Assembly: GCA_033439295.1 (NCBI GenBank)
Contig: JAVTLE010000003.1
Coordinates: forward strand, 186,001-250,000
Source: Deuterostichococcus epilithicus
Lineage: Eukaryota; Chlorophyta; Trebouxiophyceae; Prasiolales; Stichococcaceae
Direction: 5' to 3'
Length of the DNA stretch: 64,000 nucleotides
In this document: positions 48,915 through 60,923 of the stretch, piece after piece
Layout of the letters: each line of letters begins with the position of its first letter
Position numbering within the stretch: the first letter of the stretch is position 1
The notes under the pieces: model-generated
Databases searched by the model: none
What the model was told of the DNA's origin: nothing
Seen by the model: only the letters and a program-made list of their open reading frames with translations
Translations under genes and position numbers: made by a program

Positions 48915-51092
48915 CAGATCTGGCGGCAAACGAGTGTCCGCCGCAGCCGCTGCGCCGCCAGCAGGGGCCGACTGCTGCTGGCGGTTGGACGGGCCGGTGC
49001 TGGGGACTACATCGTGAGCGGCTGTGGCTGCTGCAGCAGCCGGGGCGCCCGGCGGGGCGCCAAGTGCGGCAGCCGGTTCGGCTGCGGCCCGCTGCTTGTA
49101 AGCCGCCAGGCGTGCCAGAAGGTCCGCGTTTCCCACCGGAATTGCAGGCGCAGGCGGCGGCGACGGCGCAGTTGGCCGGCGGCTGGTGGCAGGCGCCGCC
49201 ATATTGTGGCACTGCTGCTGCTGCTGCTGGAGAGGCAGTGGCGGCGGCGGCCGCAGCTGCTGTGCTCTGACTTCCACTGCCGCACAGGCCAAGTTCTGGA
49301 TCGGCTGGGCTGCCGTCAGCCCGCGAAGGGCAGGCGCGCAGCGGGTTTGAGTGTGCTGCGCCGTTGCCGGGCGTTCCAGCAGGCCTGCTGCCTTAGGTTG
49401 TCGTGCCTCGGCTGGCAGGGCGGCAGCGTGAGGCGGCAGAACTGCTGCCGGCTGCTGCCCCGGCACGCTTGGCTGGTCCAGAACCTTGGGCTGCTGCTGT
49501 GGCTGTGGCTTCTGCTGCTGGGCAGATGCAGCTGACGCTGGCTGCGGCGCCGTGTCAGCTGCCGTGTGCATTGCTGGACCTGCTCGGGCGGCGGTCTCTG
49601 CCTGTGCGCCAGTGCCAGTTCGTTGGCGGCGCAGCTTGGCGGCTGCCAACGCTGCGGCCAGATCGGCGCAGGAGGCTCTGCCAGCGGTGGCTGCGGCCGC
49701 CGCGCCACCTGCGTCAGCCAGCCCGCCGGCGCCGCCGGGTGCGCAGCCGCCGGNNGGCGGCTGCGCGGAGTGCGAGCCCGAGTGTGTGGAGGGGACCGCC
49801 TCGGGACACTTTCGAGCAGGTGGCGCGGTGGTGCGGGGCTGCGCCCCGCCGCTGCTGCGCTGTGATGTGCCGCCACCGCGCTGTGCCACCGCCGCAGGCA
49901 CACCCTGGCCGCTGCAGCTGCTGCGGACAGCCAGCAGCTCGGGCCGATCGAGCGCTGCGGCCGCGAGCTGCTGCCGCCGCTGCACCCAGTCGCCACGCGG
50001 CGCTGACGTCGCTGGGCGCTGTCTGTCAGCTGCTGGGGCCGCCTGGTGGCTGCCGTGCCGCGCAGCCGCGCCGCCGCCTGGCAGCGCTTCCCCACTGCCG
50101 CGCAGCGGCCGCGCAGCGGCCGCTGGCGCCCAGCCTGCAGTCTCGCCATTTCGGGACGGGTCTGACCGAACACCTGCACCTATCTCGGGCAGCGCCAGCG
50201 CTCCGCCGCCGCCGCTGCTCCCCCTCCCACTGCAGGAAGCATGCAGCGGGTACACTCCCGCCGCCGGCCGCAGCGGCTGCAGCTGCGGCAGGTCCGGCGA
50301 GCTGCTCGGCTCTGGCGGCGGCAGGGCCGACGTGGCTTGGGGGCTGTCAACTGCACCGGACTTGCCGGCAGGTCCACCTCCTGTGTTTCCTGGCTCGGTG
50401 CGTTGCCGCTTGGCCTCCGACGCAGCGCCGGCCATGCCGTGCTGGCGTCCGCACGGTGCGTCCTGCGTCGCTTCTGGGCGCCGCTGCGGAGGCGTGAGGC
50501 ACCTCTGCTGCAGGTGTCACGGTTGGGTGTCAGGGTCCGGTGCCAGACAGTGCCATGAGGGCCTCATTCATGCAGGATTGGGCATTCGCAGGTTGCTGAA
50601 TCGGTTGGTCATGTGTGCGACGCACTGCTTGCTCGCGCGGCACCACGCACCTTGCTCGAGGGCGGCCGCGGCGACGGCGGAGGCATGCTGCGCCGCGCTG
50701 CGTTCTGGTGCATGGTGCGGAGGGCCGCCCGTGCTTCGCTGCAGCCCGCGGTGCCGCTGCTGCTTCTGGCGCCTGCACTGCTGCCGCCCGTGATCGTCTT
50801 CCCAGGTGTCTGTGGAATGCCGACAGCAGCGGCCCGCCTTGCCGCGGCCATCACGCTGGCAGTGACCTCTGCTGCCGCCGCCGGCGAGATTGCCGGCAGG
50901 GGGAACCCGGCCTCGGGCAACCGGGAGCCTGCCGCGGCGCAGGCGGCCACCCACGGCAGTGACACGATGAGCGTGCCCCACTTGGCGCTATTGTGCACCG
51001 CCAGCGCAAGCTTCGTGGACGGACGAGCTGCTGCCGCGTGCTCCGCTGTCGTGACCAGGTGCGTGCATGTGCGGCTGAGCTCCGGTGAGTAG
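45762..51092 (-). CDS. Large BRCT-domain protein with Gln/Ala/Pro-rich middle (5' end unresolved)
   Basis: Seven exons join in consistent phase: 51092..50651, 50483..47871, 47624..47198, 46930..46825, 46666..46528, 46263..46090, 45929..45762 (about 1356 residues so far). The first carries the C-terminal half of a BRCT domain: CTHLVTTAEHAAA, STKLALAVHNSAKW, LIVSLPWVAACAAAGSRLPE. The conserved Trp of SLPW is the BRCT hallmark. BRCT domains bind phosphoproteins in DNA repair and checkpoint complexes, so a nuclear role is likely. The 2.6-kb exon is low complexity with polyGln runs and a KRQR cluster. An acidic DLGFDSDADTSD stretch follows, then a conserved-looking tail (QLHAWPPATLLQDILW, LLRCIAEFYGAQLSPDAF) that I do not recognise. 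Two undetermined bases occur near 49754. The upstream exon completing BRCT lies beyond 51092 and was not found. Confidence 0.65.
46499..46527. repeat. Telomere-like array forming an intron 5' end
   Basis: On the minus strand the donor of exon 46666..46528 reads CAG|gtgggtttaggg and continues with two more TTTAGGG-like units, so the repeat abuts the splice site. Confidence 0.8.
47641..47660. repeat. Telomere-like motif near an acceptor in the BRCT gene
   Basis: CCCTAAACCCT on the minus strand lies about 20 bases upstream of the acceptor of exon 47624..47198. Confidence 0.6.
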
Positions 51093-52017
51093 CTGCGAGA
51101 TGAGGACACGGCGTTCAGCAGTCGACATTGAGAGCTGCATGCCAGGCTACAAGATGGTGCAGTCATGGTTGGGTGCAAGGCTCTGTGCCGGGCATCACCT
51201 TCCGGATGCATCAGTTACGGCCTGCTGCACTTGCAGACGCTGGTCGCGCGCCATGCCCGACACGCATACAACGAGATCAGCAGCCCAGTCTGACATGGCT
51301 GCCGGTGCTGAACGTCAGTTGTTTTCACCGACTCAAAAGTCACACTTCCGACATGAAAGACCTGCAAACAGAAAGCGCTTTGACGTGCATGCTGTTTGTG
51401 CAGACTGCCAAACGATGGTATTGCATAAATGTCTATCGGACGGTATACAATCTTCAAACGGATGCCAGCGTGCAGGAGTGCAACACTGCAAATCAACCGC
51501 CCAAACTCCTCGAACCGGTTGAAAGCCACAAACCCTGGATCGATATGTAGACGGATTGGCATCAGCGCGCATCAGCGCGTGGCCTGCAAGGCTTTCCTTA
51601 CATCAGTCAGAACAATTTCCTTATCTTTGCACGTCGTAGACATCCTTTCAGGAGTGCACAGACGCGCCGCGGCGGGCGGCAAAGACACGGCAAGACACCA
51701 TTACAAGACGGCACACGCCACAGCGACTTTTGGCTGCTTGGCAAACCAGCGGAGAAGGAGACCCATACCGCTTCGATCCTCGCGTCGAGATAATTAGCAG
51801 ATAGCATTGTAGATGTCAAGTTCCTGCACCACACCCAGATGCTCCCACCCGCCGCCCTTGCGCCAGCAGCCGCCTGCAATGCCGTGCGGCTGCAGGGCCA
51901 CAGCCCTTCTGCAATGTCGTGACGGAGGAGCCTCCACTCATGGGCTGCAGCCGTGCCAATGCATCTCTGCAGAGGTGGCGGGCTTGCGCATTGCCGGCCT
52001 TCCCAGCAAATGTGCGT
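51093..52017. other. Region upstream of the BRCT exon, unresolved
   Basis: Should contain the promoter and first exon(s) of the BRCT gene on the minus strand and the 3' region of the acyl-CoA-binding protein gene. I could not identify the missing N-terminal half of BRCT among the short frames. Nothing else is supported. Confidence 0.4.
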
Positions 52018-52867
52018 CTACTCGGTGTAGTCCTTGAACGCCTCGTGCTCCTCCCAGTTGGGATTGTCCCGCTCAATGAGTGCAATGTACTCCCGCTTCG
52101 CGTCCTCGGCACTTGTGCCCTTAACCTGTTGAGCGTTGAGGACTGCTGTGTCAATCGGGCTTGCCGAATGCTTTAGATGATCAGACGGTCATCGGGCGGA
52201 GGCGTCGGCACAGCGATTGGCATATCTGTGATATCTGTGAAAGGTTCATGCTCATGCAGGCTGATACATTGAGATATCTCGGAACCAAGCATGTATGGGC
52301 TGAAGCGGCCAATGGTCTTCATATGATGGATCCATCAGCTTCGCCATGTGCGTCAGTGAGCGCAGCCAGCCATGCCTGCCTCCGACATGGGCAGAAGGCT
52401 CAATCCAGCACTCATAGCGTTGCATGCAGGTAAGCGCCGCACCTCGTTCCAGGCGTCCCACTTGGCCCGCGCCTCCACCTTCACCGCCCAAGGCTGCGAG
52501 CCCTGCATCGTGGACGGAAAGCCCTTCAGACTTCATCCGGGCTGGCATGGCGGTTCTCCAATGCTGAAAACCTGCTGCAGATGCTGCCGCGCAGTATTGC
52601 CGGCACAATGTAAACCTGTGCCACTCCCTCCGGCACCACTCACAGATGGTGCATGCGGGCAACGTACAGTATGATCTTGGGTACAGCACGCAGTGTGGCA
52701 TCAACGATGAGGTGTGGAAGCTGCATTTGCACCTGCACATCGCCTTCTGTTGCCTGCTTGAAGTAGCTGTAGAACAGGAGCTTTGTGTCGGTGCTGCTGT
52801 TCTTCTTAGGACCATTCCTGATCAACCATACGGCCTTCTTGAAACGGCGATCCAGCTCGTCAGCCAT
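52018..52867 (-). CDS. Acyl-CoA-binding protein (ACBP)
   Basis: Three exons (52867..52733, 52502..52443, 52125..52018) close to 303 nt, 100 aa. The sequence follows the ACBP fold: ELDRRFKKAVWLIRNGPKK, STDTKLLFYSYFKQATEGD, the signature VEARAKWDAWNEVKGTS, then AKREYIALIERDNPNW. The KQAT Tyr/Lys cluster and the AKWDAWN helix bind the CoA headgroup and acyl chain. Small soluble ACBPs carry long-chain acyl-CoA esters in the cytosol and buffer lipid synthesis. Length is close to the usual 87-92 residues, with a short C-terminal extension (EEHEAFKDYTE). No targeting signal or membrane segment is seen. Confidence 0.93.
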
Positions 52868-54594
52868 GGCGGGTCTTGCTAGTTTGGTGGAGGATTGTTC
52901 CGGTGTGTGTACTGCGTACCGCTTGTTGCACTCTGCGTCTGTATTTCAAACGGATGCCCAAGTAGATCCAGATTGCACAAGCAAGACCGTCCTTAGCTCC
53001 TGACTTACCGCCGCAGACCCAAAGGTTTTGCGGAGAATTTTTGCAGCCTTATGTGATATTTAGTAAAAGTATTAAAACCCAACAGTTGCCACAGCAGCAG
53101 CTGGCAGGTTCTAGACGTGTTCGTCTTCCCATGGTGATGCTAACAGAATGAACTTAAGCAGGTAGCAATGGACGCCGTGCGTTGGCAGCCGGCGGCAGAC
53201 GAAGGCAGCGCGACGGCTGCAGCCTGAAGATGAGCTGTAGTAACCGGCGGTATAGGCTTGGTCTTTGACCTTTCGGTGCTAGAGAGTTGAGAAGTAAATA
53301 CTGCTGAGTAATTACAGACGTCAAACAGCAGGCGCCACTGCCGCATCAAACGAAATGCAGAAGAAAGCCGCCCGCGGCCCGGCGGGAAACGCGGCAGACC
53401 TTGAAGCGATGCGCGGACAGCCGCTGCATCCAGTTGGCCCGCGTTGCCCGCACAGGCACGAAACTGCCACAAAAACCACAAGCTGCAACAGCTCGACGCT
53501 GCTTGAACCAAAACCACAGTCTTTGCCGCTGACAATCGCTAGCTTAGGTGTGCCGCAAAAGAGTGGGTCTGCAGAGGCGGGCCGACATAAAATCCTAATC
53601 AGTGCTGTCTACCCAAAAGCAGGTTCTTACTTCATGTCACCACTCCCCAAACCCATCAGCATACTCGTTGATGTTGAGGGCATCATTGCGGCGCACACAA
53701 CACATCCTTTGTGTGTGGCCCGACGATCGGACGCCAGCAACGCAGGCAGTGGACAGCGGCAATGGCCTCCTGCTTGGAAACCAACCATGCCGAGCCAAAT
53801 GCGCTTTGCTGCAGCGGCTCGCTGAAATTGTGTTCTGACCCCGCGATGCTGATACGCCGCAATACATGAAAGAGGGTCAGTGCCATTGCAGCGCTACGAA
53901 GAAGATTGCAGCAGCGGTGCAATCAAATTGAATCCTGCCTGGCTGACGCATCATGCCCAGCAACCTTGCCGGCAGCGTGAGGGCGCAGGCGCTCAGAGCC
54001 GCAGCTTGCGGCCCAAGTATGTCGCCTTGGCACGTGTCGCACGCTGCAGAGGATGCGCAAAGTTCGCGTCAGCAGGATGTGATCAGTCAGCATGTCGCTT
54101 GGCTTAATTCTGGAGTTCGACAGAATAAACTGCAGCGTCACTGAGCATGGAATGCGGCACTGGGCAGGGAGTGCGGTGGCGCTTGGAAGTGGCAGCAAGG
54201 TCGGCACAGCAGCTCACCGAGTTTGCCAGCCAGCGCTTCCAGAGGAGGGCGCGGCGTGCGGCCGCTGATGCGGCTGCCCGAATCTGCTTCAACAACTGCG
54301 CTCCAGCAACAGCCCGAATCAGTACACTGAAGGACTGCCCATGCGGAGTGATATGGCATGGCGAGGCTGGCTGTGGCGCGCACATCAGGGCATGACCGAT
54401 GCACTGGGCAGACCAGCGCCATTGCCGTTCTGGACGGCGAGCTCACCTGCTGTGCATACGAGTGCTGGTAGAGGTACACACGCTTTGCAGCCAGCTGGGC
54501 GGGGGTCTTGGCTACAGCTGCAGGGCAGGAACGGATGCTTGTCATTGATCCATGACAGACACGACGCATATCCTATGCGGCATCTGATTTCAAC
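52868..54594. other. Gene-poor stretch
   Basis: 1.7 kb between the ACBP start and the expansin-like stop. Open frames at 53140..53535 (-), 53355..53825 (+) and 54104..54569 (both strands) have no recognisable motif and no matching splice partners. I see no supported gene. AT content rises locally near 53030-53070. Confidence 0.4.
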
Positions 54595-55795
54595 TCAAGC
54601 CTCTGATTCCTCGAGTACACGACTCCCCCCGGTTGCAGGCTGGTGCTGTTTTGCTTGCGTTGCAGAAACACGCAAGTGACAAGGCATGTCACCTGGCGAC
54701 TGCTTCACCACGGCGCGAGCGGCTGTCGTCGACTGCACACTGTTACCACCCGATCCGGTGTTGCCGTCATCGACCCAGTACCACTCGATGCCCCACCTGT
54801 TGGCGGAGCGATCATCAGGAGCGTCAGCCAGAGTGCTGCAATGGCGCGCTGAGCAACATCAGTGCCTCCTGCTCTTCGATGCGCTGCCGATGCAATTTCA
54901 GGTCAGTAGAGCAAAGCCATCACAAGACTGTCGCATGGTTCCGCTGCAGGCGCGCCTTCCAGGCCCACCGCTCATCAGCCATGAATGGGAAGTCACAGCG
55001 TGGTAGGCTTGGATTCAGAGCAAGTCATCAGCAACTACAAGGGGAGCTCACCGGCCATCGCCGGAAATGCCCATGTCGAGGTCGCCGTACTTGCACTCGG
55101 GGCACAGGTTGGTCACCATGCCATCCTGCCAGTTGGTAGAGATGGGGTTTGCGCCGGCGCCGCTGCCGGTGCCTCGGAACCGGAGCTTGCGGCCGCACGG
55201 ATCGATGACACCATGCGGGCCAAACTGCGGCGAGTTCAGCGCCACGCGCGTGCCAAATTGGCCTCCCGACGGCGGCCACGGCTTGCCCGCGTTCGGCACG
55301 TTGCCTGCACAAGGAGGGAGGAGCAAGGTCTGCGTCATGGATTGATTGGTCGGATGCGGCTGGCTGTAGTGCGTGGTATGCAACATCGTGCGACGTGCGA
55401 CAAACATCAGAGGGTGAAACATCTGGAGGAATGCTGCAGCAAGCATATAGGAGCGCATGTAGCAGCAGCGCAGGGCCATACGCACCCGCGCAGTAGCCTG
55501 CCCATCCGTTGTCGCCGTAGTAGGTGCCTGTGCGGTGAAAGAACGACGAGCATTATCGGTCGTTTACTTCATGGCGCTGTGGGATGGCAGACAGTAGAAA
55601 CGACATGGTGCGATGTCGGACGGGCCGCGTTCTGCACGTGCACCGCAGCCACACGCGCGGTCATCGTACGCGGCAAACAGGCCCCAGGACAGAAAGGGTG
55701 GATGAAGACTCACCGTCGCCGAAGAAATTGGCAGTCACGCTGGACACGCAGGCCAGCAGCAGCGCCGCCACAGAAGCTCGCGCGGCGAGGGCCAT
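54595..55795 (-). CDS. Secreted expansin / barwin-like (double-psi beta-barrel) protein
   Basis: Exons 55795..55714, 55527..55486, 55304..55052 and 54796 to a stop at 54595 close in phase (192 aa if exon 4 runs to that stop). It begins with a signal peptide, MALAARASVAALLLACVSSVTA. Then come GTYYGDNGWAGYCAG, FGTRVALNSPQFG, VIDPCGRKLRF, MVTNLCPECKYGDLDM and GDGRWGIEWYWVDD. These are the landmarks of the expansin/RlpA six-stranded barrel, including the GD.D-like catalytic-site region (YGDLDM) and paired Cys. There is no C-terminal expansin CBM63 domain, so it resembles short barwin/plant-natriuretic-peptide-like or bacterial RlpA-type proteins. Likely role: cell-wall loosening or remodelling outside the cell. 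The last 45 residues after NTGSGG are low-information and may instead be spliced. Confidence 0.82.
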
Positions 55796-57171
55796 GTTGG
55801 CCTGAAGGGCGGTGTGAGGAAGTGTCGAAGCACCGGTGAGAGGCCACGCTCCCGCGGGTCTTGGCGGCCGAGCGTCGGTAAAGATGAAGAGAGAGAGGCC
55901 TGCAGTCGAATGACGAGGATTAGCAAGAGGGGTCGCCAGCAAGGGGGGCATGCCGCTTGGGGGGGTTGCAAGTACTTGCCCGTGGCCCTACAACCTACTT
56001 GAGGGCTGGCGGGCACGCTGGAGTACGGGCGATCGCGAGACACACGAACAGATCGATCATGTCTCAGTGACTTGCTGCCTGCTGGCGGGCAATCGACCCG
56101 CTACTTGGGGGAAACTCGGACATCGTCGAGACATCCCTCCAGTGATTAGAGCAGCAACACTTCGCAAATCGGCCCCTTCTGGGCTGCAGGCACTGCGTGT
56201 GCTCAGAATGAACATTGCAAAGCCAACAGTAGCTAAGGTCGCCGTGATCGTGCCCAGGCGACGCGCTGCACCGTTGGACAGTTCACGTGGCGTCGTCGTC
56301 GACGCCTTGGCAGCAGAACCGCTGCAGCATTTCTTGCAGACGACAAGGACGATGCCAACGAGCCAGCGAACACGTACAGCGTTGCATTCCAAGAGGCTGG
56401 TCAGGCGCTCCGACGCTCACGATGCATCATGAAGTGGCTACCCTTTTCTACGACCGACCTCCACGAGCCGCAAGCATGGAGTGCTGACGCGGAGGTGTAA
56501 GCGCATGTCCCACACAAGCCCTGGAAATACCTTCCGAACTTGTGGACGCATGCCAACACTTGATGCTCAGCCTGCACGGTGCTCGGTCGAGGGGTCGCCA
56601 GAAGTCTGCAGCCGCTCACCTTTCAACACGCCAGCCGGACGCCGGGGCTTGTAGTCCTCAGGCAACGCGCAAATCGAGCGCTGCGGGAGGCGGCCGGCGG
56701 TCTGGGCGAGTGGAATCAACTATTTAAAAGCCAATTCATACAATGAAGTCGAGGTGCATTCTGGTCGGACAACACAGCCCAAGAGATGAGATCTTACGTC
56801 AAGGTTTTCGTGCCAGACTGACTGGGGGGCCCCTGATTCCATTGTGGCTTCCAGCGCACACCTAGATACACAGCTGTACCAACACTATCAGCTACAGGTG
56901 GCGAGGGACATGTCGTGTACGTACAATGGGCTTGTCAAAGTGAGCTCTGCCAGCGTGGTCCAGCAGACTGTCAGCATGTCGGGTCGGGTAGGGTCTTGGG
57001 GTCTGAAGTTATGCCTGCTTGGCACACAGTGCACTGTGTCTTCGATATGTGCAAGGGACAAACAACATGAAATCAGACCCACATCGCCAGCGCCGTCGCT
57101 CAGGCTAATCACGGAATCTGCAGCCGTGGGTCCCTTGAGTTCTTTGTGGCCAGCCGCAGGGCCAGACCGCG
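55796..57171. other. Intergenic, no supported gene
   Basis: 1.4 kb between the expansin-like start and the F-box 2 stop, both minus. A minus-strand frame at 56057..56392 contains two hydrophobic runs (RWLVGIVLVVC, IFILS-like segment) but has no homology I recognise and no support from splice sites. Otherwise nothing. Confidence 0.4.
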
Positions 57172-60100
57172 TCAGAGCGGCATCACGCGCAGCCGCCGAC
57201 CTGCCGTCAGTTGCGCCGCGCTGCCTTCGAGGCCAAACACCCGTCGCATCTTACTGTGCGTCTGGCCGGCTCGTGTCTGGTCATCGGCCACATCCAGCTC
57301 CCGCAGCAGCACCAGGATCTGCGGCTGGAGGTCGGCAGCCGGTGCTGCAGACTGCCCTTTTGGCTGGGGCACCGCCGCGACAGCCGCAGCCTGTGCACCA
57401 CTGCTGCCGAGGTGCACCTCAGTTGCACATGGCAGCGGTAGCAGCGCCGCCTGCAGCCGGGTGCGCAGTGGATAGCACAGCAGCACCTGCACGCATCCGG
57501 AGATGGTCAGGGTGATCAACAGTGAGTTCGAGAATAGACAGCCGAAGCGTTCCAGCCAGACAGTTGTCCCGGGTAATAGCAAGCAGCAGCCGAGACAAAA
57601 CGCCGAGCGGGGGCGCATCCTAAGCCACATGCTGCTGACCCTTGCCTCCCCTTGCTGACCATGCCCACCCATCCATGTCGTCCATGAATACTGACATGCA
57701 AGCCCACCTGCGAGCGGAAGGCAATGCGGCCCAGCTGCCCCAGGGTGGGCGTGTCCTGGCAGCCACGCTGCATGACCTCTGCAGCACGTTCCGCGCTGAC
57801 GCACTCCGCCAGCAGGCTCATCAGCGGCACTGCAGCGCCCAGCCACTGCTCGAAGCGCCGCCACGCCGCCAGCACGGCCAGCCACAGAGCCCGCCCGTCA
57901 TACCTGCCAGAGGGACGTCACATTGACCCTGCTCGTCAGAGTGTGGTGGTGCTGCTGCCCAAAAGGACATGGTGTTAGCATTGGCTGCACCTGGAAGAGG
58001 AAAACTAACAGGTCTAGGATATCACAGCGAGCTGTGTGCTGTGAAACCTCCTAATAACAGGCTTGCAGCCTGATGCTTCCACAAACCCCCACCTGCACTC
58101 CGCCAGCGTCGTGAGCTGAAAGGCCAGCACGTCGGCGGCGGCAACAAAGGCGGCAGACACCGCCTCGTAGGTGAGCGCCCAGGAGACGCGTGTCAGCTTG
58201 GTCAGCGACCGCCGCACGCTGCCGCACTCCTGGAGCTGCCCCTCCTGCCAGGAGAAGATGCACCACGACATTACAACTCCCACATGTGTGCAGGTGATGC
58301 TCCTCAGGGACGAGATCGCTGCGCTCATGGCTGATGTGCGTTGCCACATGAACCGTTCTGGCACAGGCTTGGGCCCCTGTCACGCACGCGCCAGTTCGTA
58401 TGTCCCTGCAATTTGACAATGGCATGAAGACGGGAAAATGAAAGGAGTGCTTTGCTCAGGTTTACTTTGGGAACAGTCACAACTCCCAGCGGTGGAACCG
58501 GCAATGGCGCACCGTCCACAAACTGCACAGCGCGATGCGCACATCGTCGTGGACCTGCCACATAGTCTCGAAGCGACGGCCGATCTGGCCTGCAGCCACA
58601 GCTCGTCGGTCCAACACTCAGTTGATGCCTGGATGTCGCTTTGATGAGGGCAGTGGAGATGCTCGCAAAGGTACTGCAAGAACCAACATGCAAGAGCGGG
58701 TTTTCAGGACGCATGCTGCTCCAACAGACACTTCAGATATGACCTTGCACCTGACAAGGCCTGGCTCTTTGCCAGCAGCAGCTGCAGCCCCTCGGCTGCT
58801 GCGAAGATGCCGTCCAGGCTGCCACCAGCGCCCTCTGCAGGTGCAGGCGCAAGCTTTGTCGACGACAGGAGCGTCGCCAGCTGCTGCCTGCCATGACAGC
58901 AAGTGTGCTAGCAGGGGCCGGCACGGTCTGGAGGGGGAAAGAACGGCCAGGCGCCGCACGAGGCTTGGGCTGCTTTGAACACTTGGTCGGCATATCCGAC
59001 TGCACCAACCCCATGCCACACCACTTCTACATCGATGCACGGTGAAGGCACCGCGGCCCGGATCGGGGTCACATACTCAACAGGCGCAAAGAATGTTTTG
59101 ACAACACCTCTCAAGAATGGCAAATGCTAACCGTACCTGTGTCATGGCTCACGAAGGCGGCGGCCAAGGCCGGCAGCAGCCACGGCGCAGCGGTCGCGGT
59201 CGAATGCATTGCCGCTCGCAGCGCGCGGTGTTGGCCCCGTGGCCCGGCCCTGGGGTAGTACAGCCGCGCAAAGCCGCCGTGCTGCGCCTCGCTGGTGATT
59301 CCGCTGGCAACGCCGGAGGCGGCGCCAGGGGCGGCCGCTGGCGCCGCCGCGGCTGCGGCCGGAACGCTGCCGGCAGAGCGGCCAGCGGCGGCAGCGTCGC
59401 ACAGGGACCCATAGACAGCATCGGGTGCACGACTGGTGGGACCCCCGTGCCTGTTGCCGCCGCCGGATTGCCGATCTGCGTCCCTGCGGCGCTTGTTTCC
59501 CCATGCGCCCCCACCCGCGCTGCGGTCGCCTCCCGCCTTGCCTGTGGCAGGTCCCGCCCCCGCACCCGGCAGGTCCACTACAACTGCGGCGGCAGCGGCG
59601 TGGCGCCGAGCGGACCGCAAGGCCGCAGCCTGCTGCCGTGCGGCCGCTTCCTGTTTCCGTGTGCGCCCCGGGTCGCACACCGCCCAGAGCTCGTTTGACT
59701 GGGCCACGGCACGCAACTGCCGCGATGCAGCTGCCAGCGCGCACCTGCAAGTTTTGGGCCCGTGGACGCTGAGTGTCCTCGAAGGATGCAGCTGCAGTGT
59801 GCGGCGATGATGGGAGGCTCACTGTTCGGTGGTTTTCATTGACAGTCACCTGCGACAGACCGACGTGCAGGCGCTTGCGCCGCGTATGCCTGCGGGCGGT
59901 TTGGACGGGGCAGCTCGAAGCCCCAGCAGCCGAGTGCCACAGCATGTTGCAGGCCCGGCCTAGACAGCGATGCGGATGCGCACCAGTCTCGCGGCTCCAG
60001 CTGTGTCAGCATCATCATAAGCACGTCGGCCGGCACATCCAGCAGTCCGGCGCCAAGACAGCCGCTGCCAGCGCTCGCTCGCCGCTGCAGCCGACTGCTG

Positions 60101-60461
60101 AATGGCTCCTTGCTAGCCGGGCTGCCGCCCTCCAATGCAGCATCACAGTGCTGTCCTTTGCTGCTGCGGTGCCGCTGCTGGTCGCTGAAATCGCCGGCAT
60201 TCTCGACTTCCGCAGCACCTCCTGGCGCGCAGTGAAACGATTCGTCGCCGCTGAGGCCGTCCAAGTCGGCAAGCATCGCCTGCGCCACACGACGCACAAT
60301 CTATTCGAACCTGTGGTCGCAGTGTGACACCGCGAGGGAGGTGTTAGACCAGAAAGTTTCACCTGCGATGATGCGCCGGCTGCACCAGGGTCATCGCCAG
60401 CGACATCCTGCTTCATTTCGGAGCTGATGTCCAGCCCCCAGCCAGGGAATTCGAACTGCAT
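57172..60461 (-). CDS. F-box protein with helical C-terminal region (F-box 2)
   Basis: Eight exons (60461..60363, 60300..59984, 59744..59137, 58834..58751, 58589..58513, 58244..58093, 57903..57708, 57486..57172) close to 1848 nt, 615 aa. The F-box is split by an intron: LLDVPADVLMMMLTQLEPRDW then CALAAASRQLRAVAQSNELW. An Ala/Gly-rich basic linker (NKRRRDADRQ) follows. Then a helical region: GIFAAAEGLQLLLAKS, RRFETMWQVHDDVRIALCSLW, RVSWALTYEAVSAAF, LAVLAAWRRFEQWLG, GRIAFRSQVLLCYPLRTRLQAALL. It ends with VLLRELDVADDQTRAG. F-box 1 (9302-11481) shows the same motifs in the same order (FRSQ, VLL..PLR, FDVPDE versus LDVADD), so they are paralogues. It is expected to act as an SCF substrate adaptor; the resemblance of the C-terminal part to cullin repeats is inference. 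Substrate unknown. Confidence 0.8.
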
Positions 60462-60923
60462 GCTTGTGAGCCCTCAGAAGGGTAAGAAGGCACTTGAACG
60501 CTTTCGAGAGTTCAGCATAGCCGGTGCCCGCAGCATGACAGCTGAGAAAAAGCGTTCACGAGAGTCATTTGTTTCCAAATCAAAATATGAAAGAAACGCG
60601 GAACCTTGGAGTGACTTCTGCACAGATGACTGATATGCTCACGTGTCCGCTGCGGACGCACAGCGAGGTGCAACGACAGTAAACGGCATTTTTTTGCATC
60701 AGAACCCATTTGAACATCCGCAAACTCTCCAATCTCAGTTAGACTGACCGGCAGCCAGCCCAATCCCAAATCTTGGAGTGGTCAGCCACTCAGAGTTCCA
60801 CTGGAGACACGCGTGCATGCCCTTCGGGGGCTTCATGTCCACCTGACGCCGCTCCTGAAGCCGTTCTCCAAGTGTAACACAGCTCACCCTTCCGCAGTGC
60901 GCCGCAAGGCGACATCTGCCAGC
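60462..60923. promoter_or_regulatory. Divergent promoter region, F-box 2 / thioesterase
   Basis: 462 bp between opposing ATGs. A small plus-strand frame (60427..60633) is present, but half of it lies antisense to F-box exon 1 and it has no family motif. The promoter role is inferred from layout. Confidence 0.4.

Noticed and set aside
47182-49017. A 611-residue open frame on the plus strand
   Set aside because: It is antisense to the low-complexity exon of the BRCT gene, is Ala/Cys/Gly-rich with no motif, and is explained by GC-rich codon bias in the opposite strand.
56057-56392. Small hydrophobic minus-strand protein
   Set aside because: One short frame with no homologue, splice or promoter evidence.
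59982-60000. Possible echo exon at the start of F-box 2 intron 2
   Set aside because: Only the gtgcgc donor and scattered bases match the next exon; similarity is not above what GC-rich sequence gives.
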